A stretch of 64,000 bases of DNA from Billgrantia aerodenitrificans (GCF_021404405.1 NZ_JABFTV010000002.1:496001-560000), one strand, 5' to 3'. Shown: positions 11,855 to 21,006, counted from the first letter of the stretch. Notes: generated from the sequence alone by a model not told the origin. Made by a program: numbers and translations.

Positions 11855-12124
11855 CTAAAGATCCTCATCGAAGCGGGCCTCGAATAGAGCCTCGATGGCT
11901 TCGAGTACCGCTTCCGCATCCGTTCCCTCGGCGCTGATATCGAGTTCAGTGCCGCAGGGAGCGCCAAGCATCAGCAGGGCCATGATGTTGGTGGCGTCGG
12001 CCTGCTGGGCTCCCCGGCAGACGAACACGCGTGCATCGAAGGGCTGGCAGCACTGAACCAGCTTGGTGGCAGCACGTGCATGGAGGCCGCGTTTGTTGGT
12101 CAGGGTCAGCTTGCGGCTGGGCAC
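11855..12124 (-). CDS. ptsO: Nitrogen-PTS phosphocarrier protein NPr
   Basis: NPr is the HPr paralogue that passes phosphate from EI-Ntr (PtsP) to PtsN. The phosphorylatable histidine lies in GLHARAATK at about residue 15, and ATNIMALLML is the HPr-fold helix after the regulatory-site region. The length of 89 residues and the C terminus FDED match E. coli NPr. It starts with GTG, two bases after the rapZ stop, so it depends on rapZ translation. It is the last gene of the yrbG-to-npr cluster. No ptsP is present in the window, so the upstream donor must be encoded elsewhere. Confidence 0.95.
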   Translation of the reverse strand: MPSRKLTLTNKRGLHARAATKLVQCCQPFDARVFVCRGAQQADATNIMALLMLGAPCGTELDISAEGTDAEAVLEAIEALFEARFDEDL

Positions 12125-12126
12125 GC

Positions 12127-13047
12127 TCAGGTTTCCTTGCGTTCGGATGGCGCTGCGGTCGTCTCCTGCGTGGCAGTGACCGGTATATGAATGCCGAGTT
12201 CGCGGTGGCGCAGACGCACGTCGGGCTGCTGCTGGGCGAGGTGTCGGGCGAGACGTTCGGCCAGATACACCGAGCGATGCTGGCCGCCGGTGCAGCCGAT
12301 GGCCACCGTGAGGTAGCTACGATGGCTGTCGCGATAGGCCGGCAGCCAGCGTTCTACCCAGGCGACGATGTCCTCGTGCATCTGGTGAACCAGCGGATAC
12401 TGTTCGAGGAACTCCACGATACTCGCTTCGCGACCGGTCGCCGCACGCAAGCGCGGGTCCCAGTACGGATTGGGCAGACAGCGGGCGTCGAACACGATGT
12501 CAGCGTCGAGCGGTACGCCACCCTTGAAACCGAACGACTCCACCGTGAGGGTCAGCTGGTCGGCACGATGGCTGGCCACCTGCTCGGTGATGCGCCCACG
12601 CAGATCGTTCACCGAAAGCCGCGACGTATCGATGATCAGGTCGGCGAGGTTGCGAATCTCGCTCAGTGTCGTGTCTTCCGTTTCGATGGCTTCGCTCAGG
12701 GTCATGTCCCTGTCGCGGGTCAGCGGGTGCCGGCGCCGGGTGGCGGAGTAGCGCTCGATCAGGATTCGCGCATCGGTGGTGAGGTAGACGATCTGACAGT
12801 CGACCTGCTTGGCGCGCAGCTCCTCCAGCAGCCTGGGGAACCGTTCCAGCGCGTGAGGAAGATTGCGCGCATCGATGCTTACGGCGATGCACTGCTGTGC
12901 CGTGGGTGAGCCGCGCAGCTCGTCGACCAGCGAGCCGAGCAGCATCGCCGGAAGGTTGTCGATGGCGTAGTAGCCGATGTCTTCGAGCGCCTGCAGTGCG
13001 ATCGACTTGCCGGAGCCTGAACGGCCGCTGATGATCACAAGCTGCAT
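12127..13047 (-). CDS. rapZ: RNase adapter protein RapZ
   Basis: RapZ is a P-loop protein that in enterobacteria presents the small RNA GlmZ to RNase E to control glucosamine-6-phosphate synthesis. The Walker A motif GRSGSGKS lies at about residues 8-15. The C-terminal substrate-binding domain shows AIGCTGGQHRSVYLAERLA (about residues 259-277). At 306 residues it is slightly longer than E. coli RapZ (284), with an extended C-terminal tail. The ATG at 13047 is preceded by AGGAG at good spacing. An in-frame ATG 12 codons upstream lacks this. It sits between ptsN and npr, the usual place. Confidence 0.95.
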   Translation of the reverse strand: MQLVIISGRSGSGKSIALQALEDIGYYAIDNLPAMLLGSLVDELRGSPTAQQCIAVSIDARNLPHALERFPRLLEELRAKQVDCQIVYLTTDARILIERYSATRRRHPLTRDRDMTLSEAIETEDTTLSEIRNLADLIIDTSRLSVNDLRGRITEQVASHRADQLTLTVESFGFKGGVPLDADIVFDARCLPNPYWDPRLRAATGREASIVEFLEQYPLVHQMHEDIVAWVERWLPAYRDSHRSYLTVAIGCTGGQHRSVYLAERLARHLAQQQPDVRLRHRELGIHIPVTATQETTAAPSERKET

Positions 13048-13093
13048 TACGTTTCTCCTGATCAGGGGCTGGCCGAGCGGCAAGGGGGAGCGG

Positions 13094-13564
13094 TCAGGCC
13101 GAAGACTGTCGTCGGATGGCGTCGATCAGACGCTCGTGAAGTTCGCGCTGGCTTTCGCACTTGCGCAGCCGTGAACGGGTCTCGGCATCGTTCATCACGC
13201 CGGCTACCTGGCTCAGCAGCGACAGATGCGTATCGTCGGCCTCCTCGGGTACCAGCAGCACGAAGACCAAGTCGACCGGTTCGCCGTCGATGGCGTCGAA
13301 ATCGATGGGCTCGGCCAGCTTGAGGAAGGCGGCGACTGGGCTGTGGCAGTGCGGGCTTCGCGCATGCGGAATGGCGACGCCGTTGCCGATGCCGGTGCTG
13401 CCCAGTCGCTCACGGCCGATCAATCGGCCGAAGACCTCCTGGCTGTCGAGGCTCGGGGTGTTCTGCGCAATGAAGGTGCTGAAAAACTCCAGCACCCTCT
13501 TCTTGCTGCCCCCGGGAACGTCGAACAGCGCGCGTTCAGGGGGCAGTATGGTTTCCAGTGTCAT
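13094..13564 (-). CDS. ptsN: Nitrogen-PTS EIIA protein PtsN
   Basis: PtsN (EIIA-Ntr) is the terminal phosphoacceptor of the nitrogen PTS and regulates potassium uptake and other targets according to its phosphorylation state. The active histidine lies in GNGVAIPHARSP at about residue 69. The 156 residues cover one EIIA (fructose/mannitol-type) domain, as in E. coli (163). It starts 6 bases after the hpf stop and lies in the standard rpoN-hpf-ptsN-rapZ-npr order. Confidence 0.96.
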   Translation of the reverse strand: MTLETILPPERALFDVPGGSKKRVLEFFSTFIAQNTPSLDSQEVFGRLIGRERLGSTGIGNGVAIPHARSPHCHSPVAAFLKLAEPIDFDAIDGEPVDLVFVLLVPEEADDTHLSLLSQVAGVMNDAETRSRLRKCESQRELHERLIDAIRRQSSA

Positions 13565-13570
13565 GGCAAC

Positions 13571-13879
13571 TCAGCGAATGCCGGCGCCCTGGGCGCGGGC
13601 CTGGGCCTTTTCCTTGTGCTTGACCAATTGGCGGTCGAGCTTGTCGGTCAGCGCATCGATGGCGGCGTACATGTCCGGGTCGGAGGCTTCGGCATGCAGG
13701 TCGGCACCGGCGGCATGCAGCGTGCAGGCGGCCTGTTGGCGCTCCTTCTCGATGGACAGGGTGACCTGGACGTTGGTGATGTTGTCGTAGTGCCGTTGGA
13801 CGCGGCTAAGCTTCTCGCTCACGTAGTCACGCAGGGAATTGGTCAGTTCAACATGATGGCCGGTGATGTTGACTTGCAT
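13571..13879 (-). CDS. hpf: Ribosome hibernation-promoting factor, short form
   Basis: HPF binds the 30S decoding region in stationary phase and promotes 100S dimer formation. The product has 102 residues, MQVNITGHHVELTNSLRDYV at the N terminus and a single S30AE domain. It lacks the long-form dimerisation tail, so it would need RMF to make 100S ribosomes. The ATG at 13879 follows AAGGAG; the frame runs 31 codons further upstream but without a ribosome site. It lies downstream of rpoN and has a probable promoter of its own at 13913-13940. Confidence 0.95.
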   Translation of the reverse strand: MQVNITGHHVELTNSLRDYVSEKLSRVQRHYDNITNVQVTLSIEKERQQAACTLHAAGADLHAEASDPDMYAAIDALTDKLDRQLVKHKEKAQARAQGAGIR

Positions 13880-13912
13880 GACAAGCTCCTTCGTCCTTCG
13901 AGTGGTGGTTTG

Positions 13913-13940
13913 ATTGTAACCCTTTTTGCCTCCTTGCAAA
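13913..13940 (-). promoter_or_regulatory. Probable sigma-70 promoter for hpf-ptsN-rapZ-npr
   Basis: On the minus strand TTTGCA (or TTGCAA one base on) is followed after 15-16 bases by TACAAT. It lies 35-60 bases upstream of the hpf start, in the 108-base gap after rpoN. Spacing is slightly short, so this is a moderate call. Confidence 0.45.
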
Positions 13941-13987
13941 CCCCTCCGAACGACGCTCTTGTCCGCTGTCAACGCTGCGTTTCGACT

Positions 13988-15403
13988 TCAACGAAAGCGC
14001 TTGCGTTCGCTCGAGGAGGGTATCCCCAGCGCTTCACGATACTTGGCCACGGTGCGGCGCGCCACCTGAATGCCGTCGTCGGCCAGCAGCTCCACCAGGC
14101 GGCTGTCCGAGAGCGGCTTGCGCGGTGGCTCGTCGGCGATCAGCTTGCGAATGCGGGCGCGAATCGCGGTGCTGGAGTGAGCGTCTCCCTCGCCGTTGCC
14201 GCCGACATGGCTGGAGAAGAAATACTTCAGTTCGAATACGCCGCGCGGCGTGTGGATGAACTTCTGCGTCGTCACCCGCGATATGGTCGACTCGTGCATC
14301 TCCACGGTCTGGGCGATGTCGGCCAGCACCAGGGGCTTCATCGCCTCCTCGCCCTGCTCCAGGAAGTCGATCTGGCGGGCCATGATCTCGCGCCCCACCC
14401 GCAGCAGGGTGTCGTTACGGCTGGCCAGGCTCTTCATCAGCCAGCGAGCTTCCTGAAGGTGGTCCTTGAGAAACTGGTTGTCCTGGCTCTTGTCGGCGCG
14501 CCGCACCAGGGCGACGTAGTCGGGCTGGATGCGCAGCCGTGGAAGCGCTTCGGCATTGAGCTCCACGCGCCAGCCGGACTCGTCGTGATAGGCGACCAGG
14601 TCGGGGGTGATGTAGTTGCTGCCGACCTCGGCATAGTCGCTGCCGGGGCGGGGGTTCAGGGAGCGTACCAGGGCAATGGCGTCGTCGAGGGCCTCGTCGT
14701 CCAGGCTCAGGCGGCGCTTGAGCAGGCGGCGGTCGTCGGCGGCCAAGGCCTCGAGAAACTGGCGCACCAGGCGGCGTGCCTGGGGCAGCAGGGGAGTGTC
14801 GTCAGGCAGGGTGGCGAGCTGCAGCATCAGGCACTCGCGTAGATCCCGGGCGAAGACGCCGGTGGGTTCGAACTGCTGCAGGCGCAGCAGCACCTGCTCG
14901 ACCTCGCGGGTGGGCAACCCCTCGAGGCCCTGGCGCCGCAGGCCGTCGCGGATCTCTTCCAGCGGCTGGGTCAGGTAGCCGGTGCCGTCCACGGCATCGA
15001 TCAGGCTCTCGGCAATCTGGCGCTGACGCTCGTTCACATCGATCATCGCCAACTGCCACATCAGGTGGCCGGCCAGCGTCTGCCCAGAGGCCTGGCGTTC
15101 GAAGTCGGGGCCTTCACCGGTGGCGCCGGCGGTGCCGCTGCCATGATCGGGATAGGTATCCGTCCAGTCGCTGTCGGTGGAGAGCTCACCGGGAATTTCG
15201 CTGGCCCAGTCGTCGCTCTGGGGTTCGCTGACGGCCTGTTCGCCGAAGCCGTCGTCGAGCTCCAGCATGGGATTGGACTCGAGAGCTTGCTGGATCTCCT
15301 GGCGCAAGTCCAGGGTGGAGAGCTGCAGCAGCGCGATGGCCTGCTGTAGCTGTGGTGTCATGGTCAGCTGAGTGCCGACTCGCAGTTGCAATGATGCTTT
15401 CAT
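13988..15403 (-). CDS. rpoN: RNA polymerase sigma-54 factor RpoN
   Basis: Sigma-54 directs RNA polymerase to -24/-12 promoters that need AAA+ activators. Region I is visible at the N terminus (MTPQLQQAIALLQLSTLDL at about residues 15-33), followed by an acidic region II, the core-binding region, and the RpoN box RRTVAKYREALGIPSSSERK at the C terminus. Length is 471 residues, typical of the family. ATGs occur at 15409 and 15403; the second gives MKASLQLRVG, closest to other RpoN proteins. Unlike the tight spacing elsewhere in this cluster, 182 bases separate it from lptB. Confidence 0.97.
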   Translation of the reverse strand: MKASLQLRVGTQLTMTPQLQQAIALLQLSTLDLRQEIQQALESNPMLELDDGFGEQAVSEPQSDDWASEIPGELSTDSDWTDTYPDHGSGTAGATGEGPDFERQASGQTLAGHLMWQLAMIDVNERQRQIAESLIDAVDGTGYLTQPLEEIRDGLRRQGLEGLPTREVEQVLLRLQQFEPTGVFARDLRECLMLQLATLPDDTPLLPQARRLVRQFLEALAADDRRLLKRRLSLDDEALDDAIALVRSLNPRPGSDYAEVGSNYITPDLVAYHDESGWRVELNAEALPRLRIQPDYVALVRRADKSQDNQFLKDHLQEARWLMKSLASRNDTLLRVGREIMARQIDFLEQGEEAMKPLVLADIAQTVEMHESTISRVTTQKFIHTPRGVFELKYFFSSHVGGNGEGDAHSSTAIRARIRKLIADEPPRKPLSDSRLVELLADDGIQVARRTVAKYREALGIPSSSERKRFR

Positions 15404-15585
15404 GGCCATGAGAATAATGGGCTCATTTGCCGGAAAGACTCTACCCTAGACTGGCCGACGATCACTTGCAAGAGCTCGAGGCTGCAATAAGCATGCCATC
15501 GGCAATATTCATGCCTGTTAGAAGCTTTTAATTTAAGATCAGATTCTTGCTTGTCGGCGAAGAATGCGTTATGGGCGCGAGAGCG
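15404..15585. other. lptB-rpoN intergenic region, relatively AT-rich
   Basis: No gene is visible in this 182-base gap. It contains AT-rich stretches (about 15527-15545) unlike the flanking genes. On the minus strand it contains a candidate promoter, TTGCAA (15466-15471), 17 bases, TAGGGT (15443-15448). A separate promoter for rpoN within the long cluster is therefore plausible. The -10 is weak. Confidence 0.4.
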
Positions 15586-16317
15586 CTATAGCCGGAAGTC
15601 CTCGCCGAGATAGACTTCGCGCACGCGCCGGTTGGCCAGGATGGCTTCGGCGTCGCCTTCCGCGATGATCTGGCCGTCGCCGACGATGTAGGCCGAATCG
15701 CAGATGTCCAGCGTCTCACGCACGTTATGATCGGTGATCAGCACGCCGATGTCGCGGGCCTTGAGCTGACGGATGATGCCCTTGATCTCGCCCACCGAGA
15801 TCGGGTCGACCCCGGCAAAGGGCTCGTCCAGCAGAATGAAGGCCGGCTCGGTGGCCAGCGCCCGGGCGATCTCCACTCGCCGCCGCTCACCCCCGGACAG
15901 GCTCATGCCCAGGTTGTCGCGGATGTGCGTGACGTGAAAGTCCTCCAGCAGCTGCTCCAGGCGCTGCTGACGCCCCTGACGATCCAGGTCCTTGCGTGTT
16001 TCCAGGATTGCCATGATGTTGTCGGCCACCGAGAGCTTGCGGAAGATCGAAGCTTCCTGAGGCAGATAGCCGATGCCCGCCTTGGCGCGCTCGTGCATGG
16101 CGCTCTTGGAGAGGTCGAGATCGTCGATGCAGACGTTGCCGGCATCGGCCTTGACCAGCCCCACGATCATGTAGAACGAGGTGGTCTTGCCGGCTCCGTT
16201 GGGGCCGAGTAGCCCCACCACGCAGCCCTGTTCGATGGAGAGACTGATGTCGTGCACCACGCGCCGGCGCTTGTAGCTTTTCGCCAGGTGACGGGCGTGC
16301 AGGGTCTTCATCGCCAT
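15586..16317 (-). CDS. lptB: LPS export ATPase LptB
   Basis: LptB is the cytoplasmic ATPase of the LptB2FG transporter that extracts LPS from the inner membrane. Walker [21 protein letters not shown] (about residues 38-57), the signature [15 protein letters not shown], Walker [14 protein letters not shown] and the H-loop ITDHNV are all intact. The length of 243 residues is normal. The ATG at 16317 begins one base after the lptA stop and has GGAG upstream. lptF and lptG are not in the window. Confidence 0.97.
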   Translation of the reverse strand: MAMKTLHARHLAKSYKRRRVVHDISLSIEQGCVVGLLGPNGAGKTTSFYMIVGLVKADAGNVCIDDLDLSKSAMHERAKAGIGYLPQEASIFRKLSVADNIMAILETRKDLDRQGRQQRLEQLLEDFHVTHIRDNLGMSLSGGERRRVEIARALATEPAFILLDEPFAGVDPISVGEIKGIIRQLKARDIGVLITDHNVRETLDICDSAYIVGDGQIIAEGDAEAILANRRVREVYLGEDFRL

Positions 16318-16318
16318 C

Positions 16319-16846
16319 TCAGCGCTCCGGCTGCAGGGTCATGCGAATGCGTTGGCGTCCTTCGACGCCTTCGCTCTCGGCGCGGGCCTGAACCACGCGA
16401 CGGTCGAGGAAGTACTCGAGATAGCCGCCATCGAAGGTGTCCCCACCCTGGTGCAGCTCGGCGCGGTCGATCAGTTCGACGCGGCGTTCGGCCGCGTGAT
16501 AGATGACGGTACGTCCCCAGCCGCGGACCACGGGCTGATCGGGGTCGGGCTGCTGTTCGAGGTAGGCACGCTCGCCGCGGGCCGTGGCGCGTGACAACTC
16601 TCCGGCCGCGTTGCGCCGGAGCTCGACGCGGTCGCCGGTGATGCGCATGGTGCCCTGGCGAATGTCCACGTCGCCGGTGTAGACCGCCGTGCCGGCGACA
16701 TCGTCGAGATCGAGCCGGTCGGCCTCGATATGGATGGGCTGGTCGGCGTCGCGCTGCTGGGCCATGCTCGCGGCAGGGCTCCATGCCAGGCCGATCAATG
16801 CCAGGGTGAGCAGCATGCGTGGCGTTGGAAGCTTGCGTCGCTTCAT
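16319..16846 (-). CDS. lptA: LPS periplasmic bridge protein LptA
   Basis: LptA polymerises into the beta-jellyroll bridge that carries LPS across the periplasm between LptC and LptD. A signal peptide occupies about residues 1-29 (hydrophobic core [11 protein letters not shown], cleavage after ASMA). The OstA-like domain follows with [20 protein letters not shown]. The length of 175 residues is typical. Its start overlaps the lptC stop (ATGA), as expected for coupled synthesis of bridge partners. Confidence 0.95.
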   Translation of the reverse strand: MKRRKLPTPRMLLTLALIGLAWSPAASMAQQRDADQPIHIEADRLDLDDVAGTAVYTGDVDIRQGTMRITGDRVELRRNAAGELSRATARGERAYLEQQPDPDQPVVRGWGRTVIYHAAERRVELIDRAELHQGGDTFDGGYLEYFLDRRVVQARAESEGVEGRQRIRMTLQPER

Positions 16847-17463
16847 GGCGTGAGTTCCTCCAGGGTGACGGGGTCGGCCTGTCCCGGCTGAGCGCCTTCC
16901 GGGGGATGATAGCCGCGCACATTGTCGGTCAATCGTGCCCGGTTGTCATGGATCCAGACGTCGAAGCGTTCGCCGCGCATGTGCTGCGGCGGTTGCTGCA
17001 GCAGCGCCGGCGTATCGCTCCAGGCGTGTCCGACATTGGCGTCGTAGTGCAGCACCTCGGTATCGAGTTGCCAGCGCTCCTCGGGGGCGAAGAGCCGTGC
17101 GTCGCCGGTCAAGGTCAGCGGGTTGCCGCCCGGGCCGAGCCGCCCCTCCTGGCTGTTCGCCACCCACTGTCGTCCTTCGCGGTCGATCAGGTGCGCCAGC
17201 GGCGTGACGGCACGTGTCACGTCGTCGTGAGGGGTGTGTACCAGGCGCGGGCTCTCCAGCCGCTGATGAGCGCGGCCTTCGAAATCGAAGCGTGTCAGGC
17301 GGGCCTGCTCCAGGAAGTAGTCGGGCTCGCCGGCTTCGTCGGTGGGTACCGGGCCGGGGGGTGGGGGCCGCCATGGGTCCAGCCAGGTGATCAGGCCGCC
17401 CAGAGCCAGCAGCAGCAGAAACAGCCAGATACGGAACGAGGGGCGCGGCAGACGACGCAGCAT
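16843..17463 (-). CDS. lptC: LPS transport protein LptC
   Basis: LptC is the single-pass inner-membrane protein that receives LPS from LptB2FG and passes it to LptA. The 206-residue product has an N-terminal membrane helix (about residues 11-27, IWLFLLLLALGGLITWL) and a periplasmic beta-jellyroll domain. The sequence is poorly conserved, as usual for LptC, so the call rests on topology, length and position between kdsC and lptA. Confidence 0.92.
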   Translation of the reverse strand: MLRRLPRPSFRIWLFLLLLALGGLITWLDPWRPPPPGPVPTDEAGEPDYFLEQARLTRFDFEGRAHQRLESPRLVHTPHDDVTRAVTPLAHLIDREGRQWVANSQEGRLGPGGNPLTLTGDARLFAPEERWQLDTEVLHYDANVGHAWSDTPALLQQPPQHMRGERFDVWIHDNRARLTDNVRGYHPPEGAQPGQADPVTLEELTP

Positions 17464-17475
17464 CGGCGGGCGACC

Positions 17476-18033
17476 TCAGCGCTTGCCGTGCATGTAGGTG
17501 TCGATCAGGGCGTCGCGATGTCCCTGCGCCTCGAGCAGCAGGTCACAGATCTCGCGCACTGCGCCATGGCCACCGCTGCGCTCGGTCACGTGATCGGCCA
17601 GGGCGCGGATGTAGGGCGGGGCGCCGGGCACGGTGATGCCGACACCTGCGCGCTGGATGGGCGCCAGGTCGGGCAGGTCATCGCCGCAGAAGGCGACCTG
17701 CTCGAGCTCGATGCCTTTGCGATTGCAGAGTTCGCGGAGAGTGGTGAGCTTGTCTTCGCAGCCCTGAAAGACATGATCGACGCCCAGTGCGGCGGCGCGA
17801 TGGCTGACCATGGGTGACTCCCTGCCAGTGATGAAGGCGACCTGTAGCCCGGCGCGGCGCAGCAGCTTGATGCCCAGGCCGTCCTGGGTGTGGAACGCCT
17901 TGATCTCCACGCCGTCGGCCTGGAAATAAAGCCGACCGTCGGTGAGCACGCCATCCACGTCCAGGGCGAGCAGGCGGATCTTGCGCAAGCGGTCGAGCAG
18001 ACGCGGGTCGAGGGTCGAGGTGGCGAGCGCCAT
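17476..18033 (-). CDS. kdsC: 3-deoxy-D-manno-octulosonate 8-phosphate phosphatase KdsC
   Basis: KdsC removes phosphate from Kdo-8-phosphate, the step before CMP-Kdo formation for lipid A/LPS core. It is a HAD-family enzyme without a cap domain. The nucleophile motif DVDGVLTDG lies at about residues 25-33, the threonine/serine motif in ITGRES and the metal-binding aspartates in CGDDLPDL. The length of 185 residues matches E. coli (188). AAGGAG precedes the ATG, and kdsD lies 23 bases upstream. Confidence 0.96.
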   Translation of the reverse strand: MALATSTLDPRLLDRLRKIRLLALDVDGVLTDGRLYFQADGVEIKAFHTQDGLGIKLLRRAGLQVAFITGRESPMVSHRAAALGVDHVFQGCEDKLTTLRELCNRKGIELEQVAFCGDDLPDLAPIQRAGVGITVPGAPPYIRALADHVTERSGGHGAVREICDLLLEAQGHRDALIDTYMHGKR

Positions 18034-18056
18034 GGGCTCTCCTTGTCAGAGTGAAT

Positions 18057-19073
18057 TCAGATCACGCCGCTTCGCAGCAGGTCGTGCATGTGCAGGGCAC
18101 CGATCGGGTGACCATCGTCATCGACCACGGCCAGTGCCGTGATCAGGTTGTCTTCCATCATGCGCACCGCTTCGGCCGCCAGTAGGTCGGCGCTGATGCG
18201 CTTGCCGGGACGGGTCATGACGTCGTCCACCGTCAGCCGGCTGAGATCCTGGTGCTGATCGAGGGTGCGGCGCAGATCGCCGTCGGTATAGACACCGATC
18301 AGACGATTCTGCTCGTCGACGACGCAGGTGAAGCCGAGTCCCTGGCGGGTGATCTCGAGCAGGGCGTCGCGCAGCGGGCTGCCCAGCGGCACGCGGGGCA
18401 GCCGGTCGCCCTGATGCATCAGATCGCCAACCCGCAGCAGCAGGCGCTTGCCCAGGCTGCCGCCGGGGTGGGAGAGGGCGAAGTCCTCGGCGGTGAAACC
18501 GCGTGCCTCGAGCAGCGCCACCGCCAGCGCATCGCCCAGTGCCAGGGCGGCGGTGGTGGAGGCGGTCGGTGCCAGGTCGAGCGGGCATGCCTCGCGTTCG
18601 ACCCCGGCGTCGAGGTGGGCATCGGCGTGGCGTGCGAGTGTCGAGTCGGGGCGTCCGGTCATGCTCACCAGCGGTGTGCCGATGCGCTTGAGCAGTGGTA
18701 GCAGGGCGGTGACTTCCGCCGTCTCACCGGAATTCGACAGGGCCAGCACCACGTCGCCCGGGGTGATCATGCCCAGGTCGCCATGGCTGGCTTCGCCGGG
18801 GTGTACGAAGAAGGCGGGGGTTCCGGTGCTGGCCAGGGTGGCGGCAATCTTGCCGGCAATGTGACCGGATTTGCCCATGCCGGTTACCACGACGCGGCCC
18901 TGGCAGGCGAGCATCAGCTCGCAGGCGCGGTCGAAGTGGCTGTCGAGCCGTCCGGCCAGCGCGGCAATGGCCTGCTCCTCGATCTGCAGGGTGCGACGGG
19001 CGCTAGCCCGCATGGGCGAGTCCCCTTCCGCTGGGACGTTCTCGATTGTCGGCGTTGAGGTGTCGTTGGTCAT
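18057..19073 (-). CDS. kdsD: Arabinose-5-phosphate isomerase KdsD
   Basis: KdsD converts ribulose-5-phosphate to arabinose-5-phosphate, the precursor of Kdo. An SIS domain is followed by a CBS pair. The SIS signature VVVTGMGKSGHIAGKIAATL lies at about residues 60-79, the catalytic-region histidine in HPGEASHGDLG, and the CBS repeats start at about residue 210. I used the ATG at 19073 (MTNDTSTP, 338 residues). An ATG 14 codons further upstream overlaps yrbG, and an internal ATG (MRASARRT, 20 codons in) is also possible. Confidence 0.95.
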   Translation of the reverse strand: MTNDTSTPTIENVPAEGDSPMRASARRTLQIEEQAIAALAGRLDSHFDRACELMLACQGRVVVTGMGKSGHIAGKIAATLASTGTPAFFVHPGEASHGDLGMITPGDVVLALSNSGETAEVTALLPLLKRIGTPLVSMTGRPDSTLARHADAHLDAGVEREACPLDLAPTASTTAALALGDALAVALLEARGFTAEDFALSHPGGSLGKRLLLRVGDLMHQGDRLPRVPLGSPLRDALLEITRQGLGFTCVVDEQNRLIGVYTDGDLRRTLDQHQDLSRLTVDDVMTRPGKRISADLLAAEAVRMMEDNLITALAVVDDDGHPIGALHMHDLLRSGVI

Positions 19074-19104
19074 GCGCTGATTGTTGTCCTTTGCGGGGAA
19101 TCGC

Positions 19105-20052
19105 TCAAGTGGCACCGCTGGTTGCCGCGGCCAGCCAGGTCAGATAGACCAGATAGATGCCCAGGAAGAGCATGCCGGGCAGCCGCCCGAGCCGGCCGTG
19201 GCGGAACCACAGCAGGAGCATGCCCATGCCGAGGGTCAGCAGCAGCATGATCGGAAAGTCTCGGTTGGCGGCGGCGGGGTCGATCGGGCCAGGCGCCAAC
19301 AGGCCGGGAATCGGCAGCACGGCCAACAGGTTGAACAGGTTGGAGCCGATCACGTTGCCGATGGCCAGGTCGTGATGTCGCTTGATGGCACTGGCAATGC
19401 AGGCCGCGAGTTCAGGCAGGCTGGTGCCTATTGCCACCACGGTGAGGCCGATGATCAGTTCGCTGATACCCAGGCCGCGGGCCAGCTCGCTGGCACCCCA
19501 CACCAGGGTGCGCGAGCCGAGTGCCAGCAGGATGAGAGTGAAAGCCAGCCACAGCAAGGCGCGCCTGAGGGTCATTTCGGGGATGTCGTCGTCCGCCGGA
19601 GCATCGGGGGTATCGGCACGCAGCAGCCACCACAGGCTGAAGATCAGCAGCAGGCCCAGGAACAGCGCATCGAAGCGCCCCAGGATACCGTTGGCCAGGG
19701 CATAGCCGGCCAGGCCGGTGGCGCCCAGCAGCAGGGGCAATTCACGCCGCACCATGGAAAAGCGTATCGGGATCGGGCGAACCAGGGCAGTGATGCCCAG
19801 CACCAGGCCGATATTGGCGATGTTGGAGCCCAGGGCGTTGCCCGTGGCCAGGTCGGGCAGGCCATCCAGGGCGGCAAACACCGCCACCACCATCTCGGGG
19901 GCCGAGGTGCCCAACGCCACCACGGTCATGCCGATCAGCATGGCGCTCAGCCCGGTACGGCTTGCCGTGGCGGCAGCGGCATTGACGAAGCGGTCGGCGC
20001 TCCATACGAGCACGGCAAGGCCCAGGGCGATCGCGATGGCAGGCAGCAGCAT
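19105..20052 (-). CDS. yrbG: Sodium/calcium exchanger family protein YrbG
   Basis: This is an inner-membrane CaCA-family cation antiporter, probably exchanging calcium for sodium or protons; the E. coli substrate is not firmly established. The two inverted alpha repeats are visible as VVALGTSAPEMVVAV (about residues 44-58) and VVAIGTSLPELAACI in the second half, within about ten membrane segments. The length is 315 residues (E. coli 325). It is the first gene of the minus-strand cluster through kdsD and the lpt genes and diverges from mlaF. Confidence 0.94.
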   Translation of the reverse strand: MLLPAIAIALGLAVLVWSADRFVNAAAATASRTGLSAMLIGMTVVALGTSAPEMVVAVFAALDGLPDLATGNALGSNIANIGLVLGITALVRPIPIRFSMVRRELPLLLGATGLAGYALANGILGRFDALFLGLLLIFSLWWLLRADTPDAPADDDIPEMTLRRALLWLAFTLILLALGSRTLVWGASELARGLGISELIIGLTVVAIGTSLPELAACIASAIKRHHDLAIGNVIGSNLFNLLAVLPIPGLLAPGPIDPAAANRDFPIMLLLTLGMGMLLLWFRHGRLGRLPGMLFLGIYLVYLTWLAAATSGAT

Positions 20053-20193
20053 GATGAAGGGTCGCAGCTAGGATACGAGGTGGCACATTAGACGTCTTCG
20101 GTGGCTCGGGTGCAAGCGACAGGACGTGCAGGCTGGCGCCGGGCGGCATGATTAGGATACGATGTTCGATAATTCTTTCTTGGATCTTGCAGC
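20053..20193. promoter_or_regulatory. yrbG/mlaF divergent promoter region with a 10-bp direct repeat
   Basis: This 141-base region separates two divergent envelope operons. TAGGATACGA occurs twice in the same orientation, at 20069-20078 and 20153-20162. The second copy is just upstream of a -10-like GATAAT (20168-20173) for mlaF. No convincing -35 boxes are visible. Confidence 0.45.
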
Positions 20194-21006
20194 ATGATCG
20201 AATCCCCCCTCGTGGAGGTGAAGGGCCTGCACTTTTCCCGCGGTGAAAAGACCATCTTCAGCGGCGTCGAACTGCAGATTCCTCGCGGCAGGATCACCGC
20301 CATCATGGGGCCCAGCGGCACCGGCAAGACCACGCTGCTCAAGCTGATCGGCGGCCAGCTCACGCCCGATGTCGGTCGCGTCCTGATCGACGGACAGGAC
20401 GTGCATGGGCTGTCGCGCAAGGCGCTGTTCACCCTGCGCCGTCGCATGGGCATGCTGTTTCAGAGCGGTGCGCTGTTCTCCGATCTCAGCGTTTTCGAGA
20501 ACGTGGCGTTTCCGCTGCGCGTGCACACCGAGCTGCCCGAAGCGATGATCCGCGACCTGGTGCTGATGAAGCTGCAGGCCGTCGGGCTGCGTGGGGCGCG
20601 TGAGCTGATGCCCTCCGAGCTGTCGGGCGGCATGGCCCGCCGTGTCGCCCTGGCCCGCGCCATTGCGCTGGACCCCGACCTAGTGCTTTACGACGAGCCC
20701 TTCGTCGGGCAGGACCCGATCTCCAAGGGCGTGCTGGTGCAGCTGATCAAGACCCTCAACGACGCGCTGGGGCTGACCTCCGTGGTGGTGTCCCACGACA
20801 TTCCCGAGGCACTTTCCATCGCCGACTATGTCTATGTCATCGCCGACGGTCAGGTGATGGCGCAGGGTACTCCCGCCAGCCTGGATGTGGACGAGGACCG
20901 GCGGGTCAGTCAGTTCGTGCACGGCGAGCCGGACGGCCCCGTGCCCTTCCACTATCCGGCCCCCGAGTACTTCCGCGATATCCTCGATCTGGAGGGGCGC
21001 CCGTGA
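20194..21006 (+). CDS. mlaF: Phospholipid transport ATPase MlaF
   Basis: MlaF is the cytoplasmic ATPase of the MlaFEDB complex, which moves phospholipids between the inner membrane and the periplasmic carrier MlaC. Walker [17 protein letters not shown] (about residues 39-54), signature [15 protein letters not shown], Walker [14 protein letters not shown] and H-loop VSHDIPE are intact. At 270 residues it matches the family. The last bases overlap the GTG start of mlaE. Confidence 0.96.
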   Translation: MIESPLVEVKGLHFSRGEKTIFSGVELQIPRGRITAIMGPSGTGKTTLLKLIGGQLTPDVGRVLIDGQDVHGLSRKALFTLRRRMGMLFQSGALFSDLSVFENVAFPLRVHTELPEAMIRDLVLMKLQAVGLRGARELMPSELSGGMARRVALARAIALDPDLVLYDEPFVGQDPISKGVLVQLIKTLNDALGLTSVVVSHDIPEALSIADYVYVIADGQVMAQGTPASLDVDEDRRVSQFVHGEPDGPVPFHYPAPEYFRDILDLEGRP

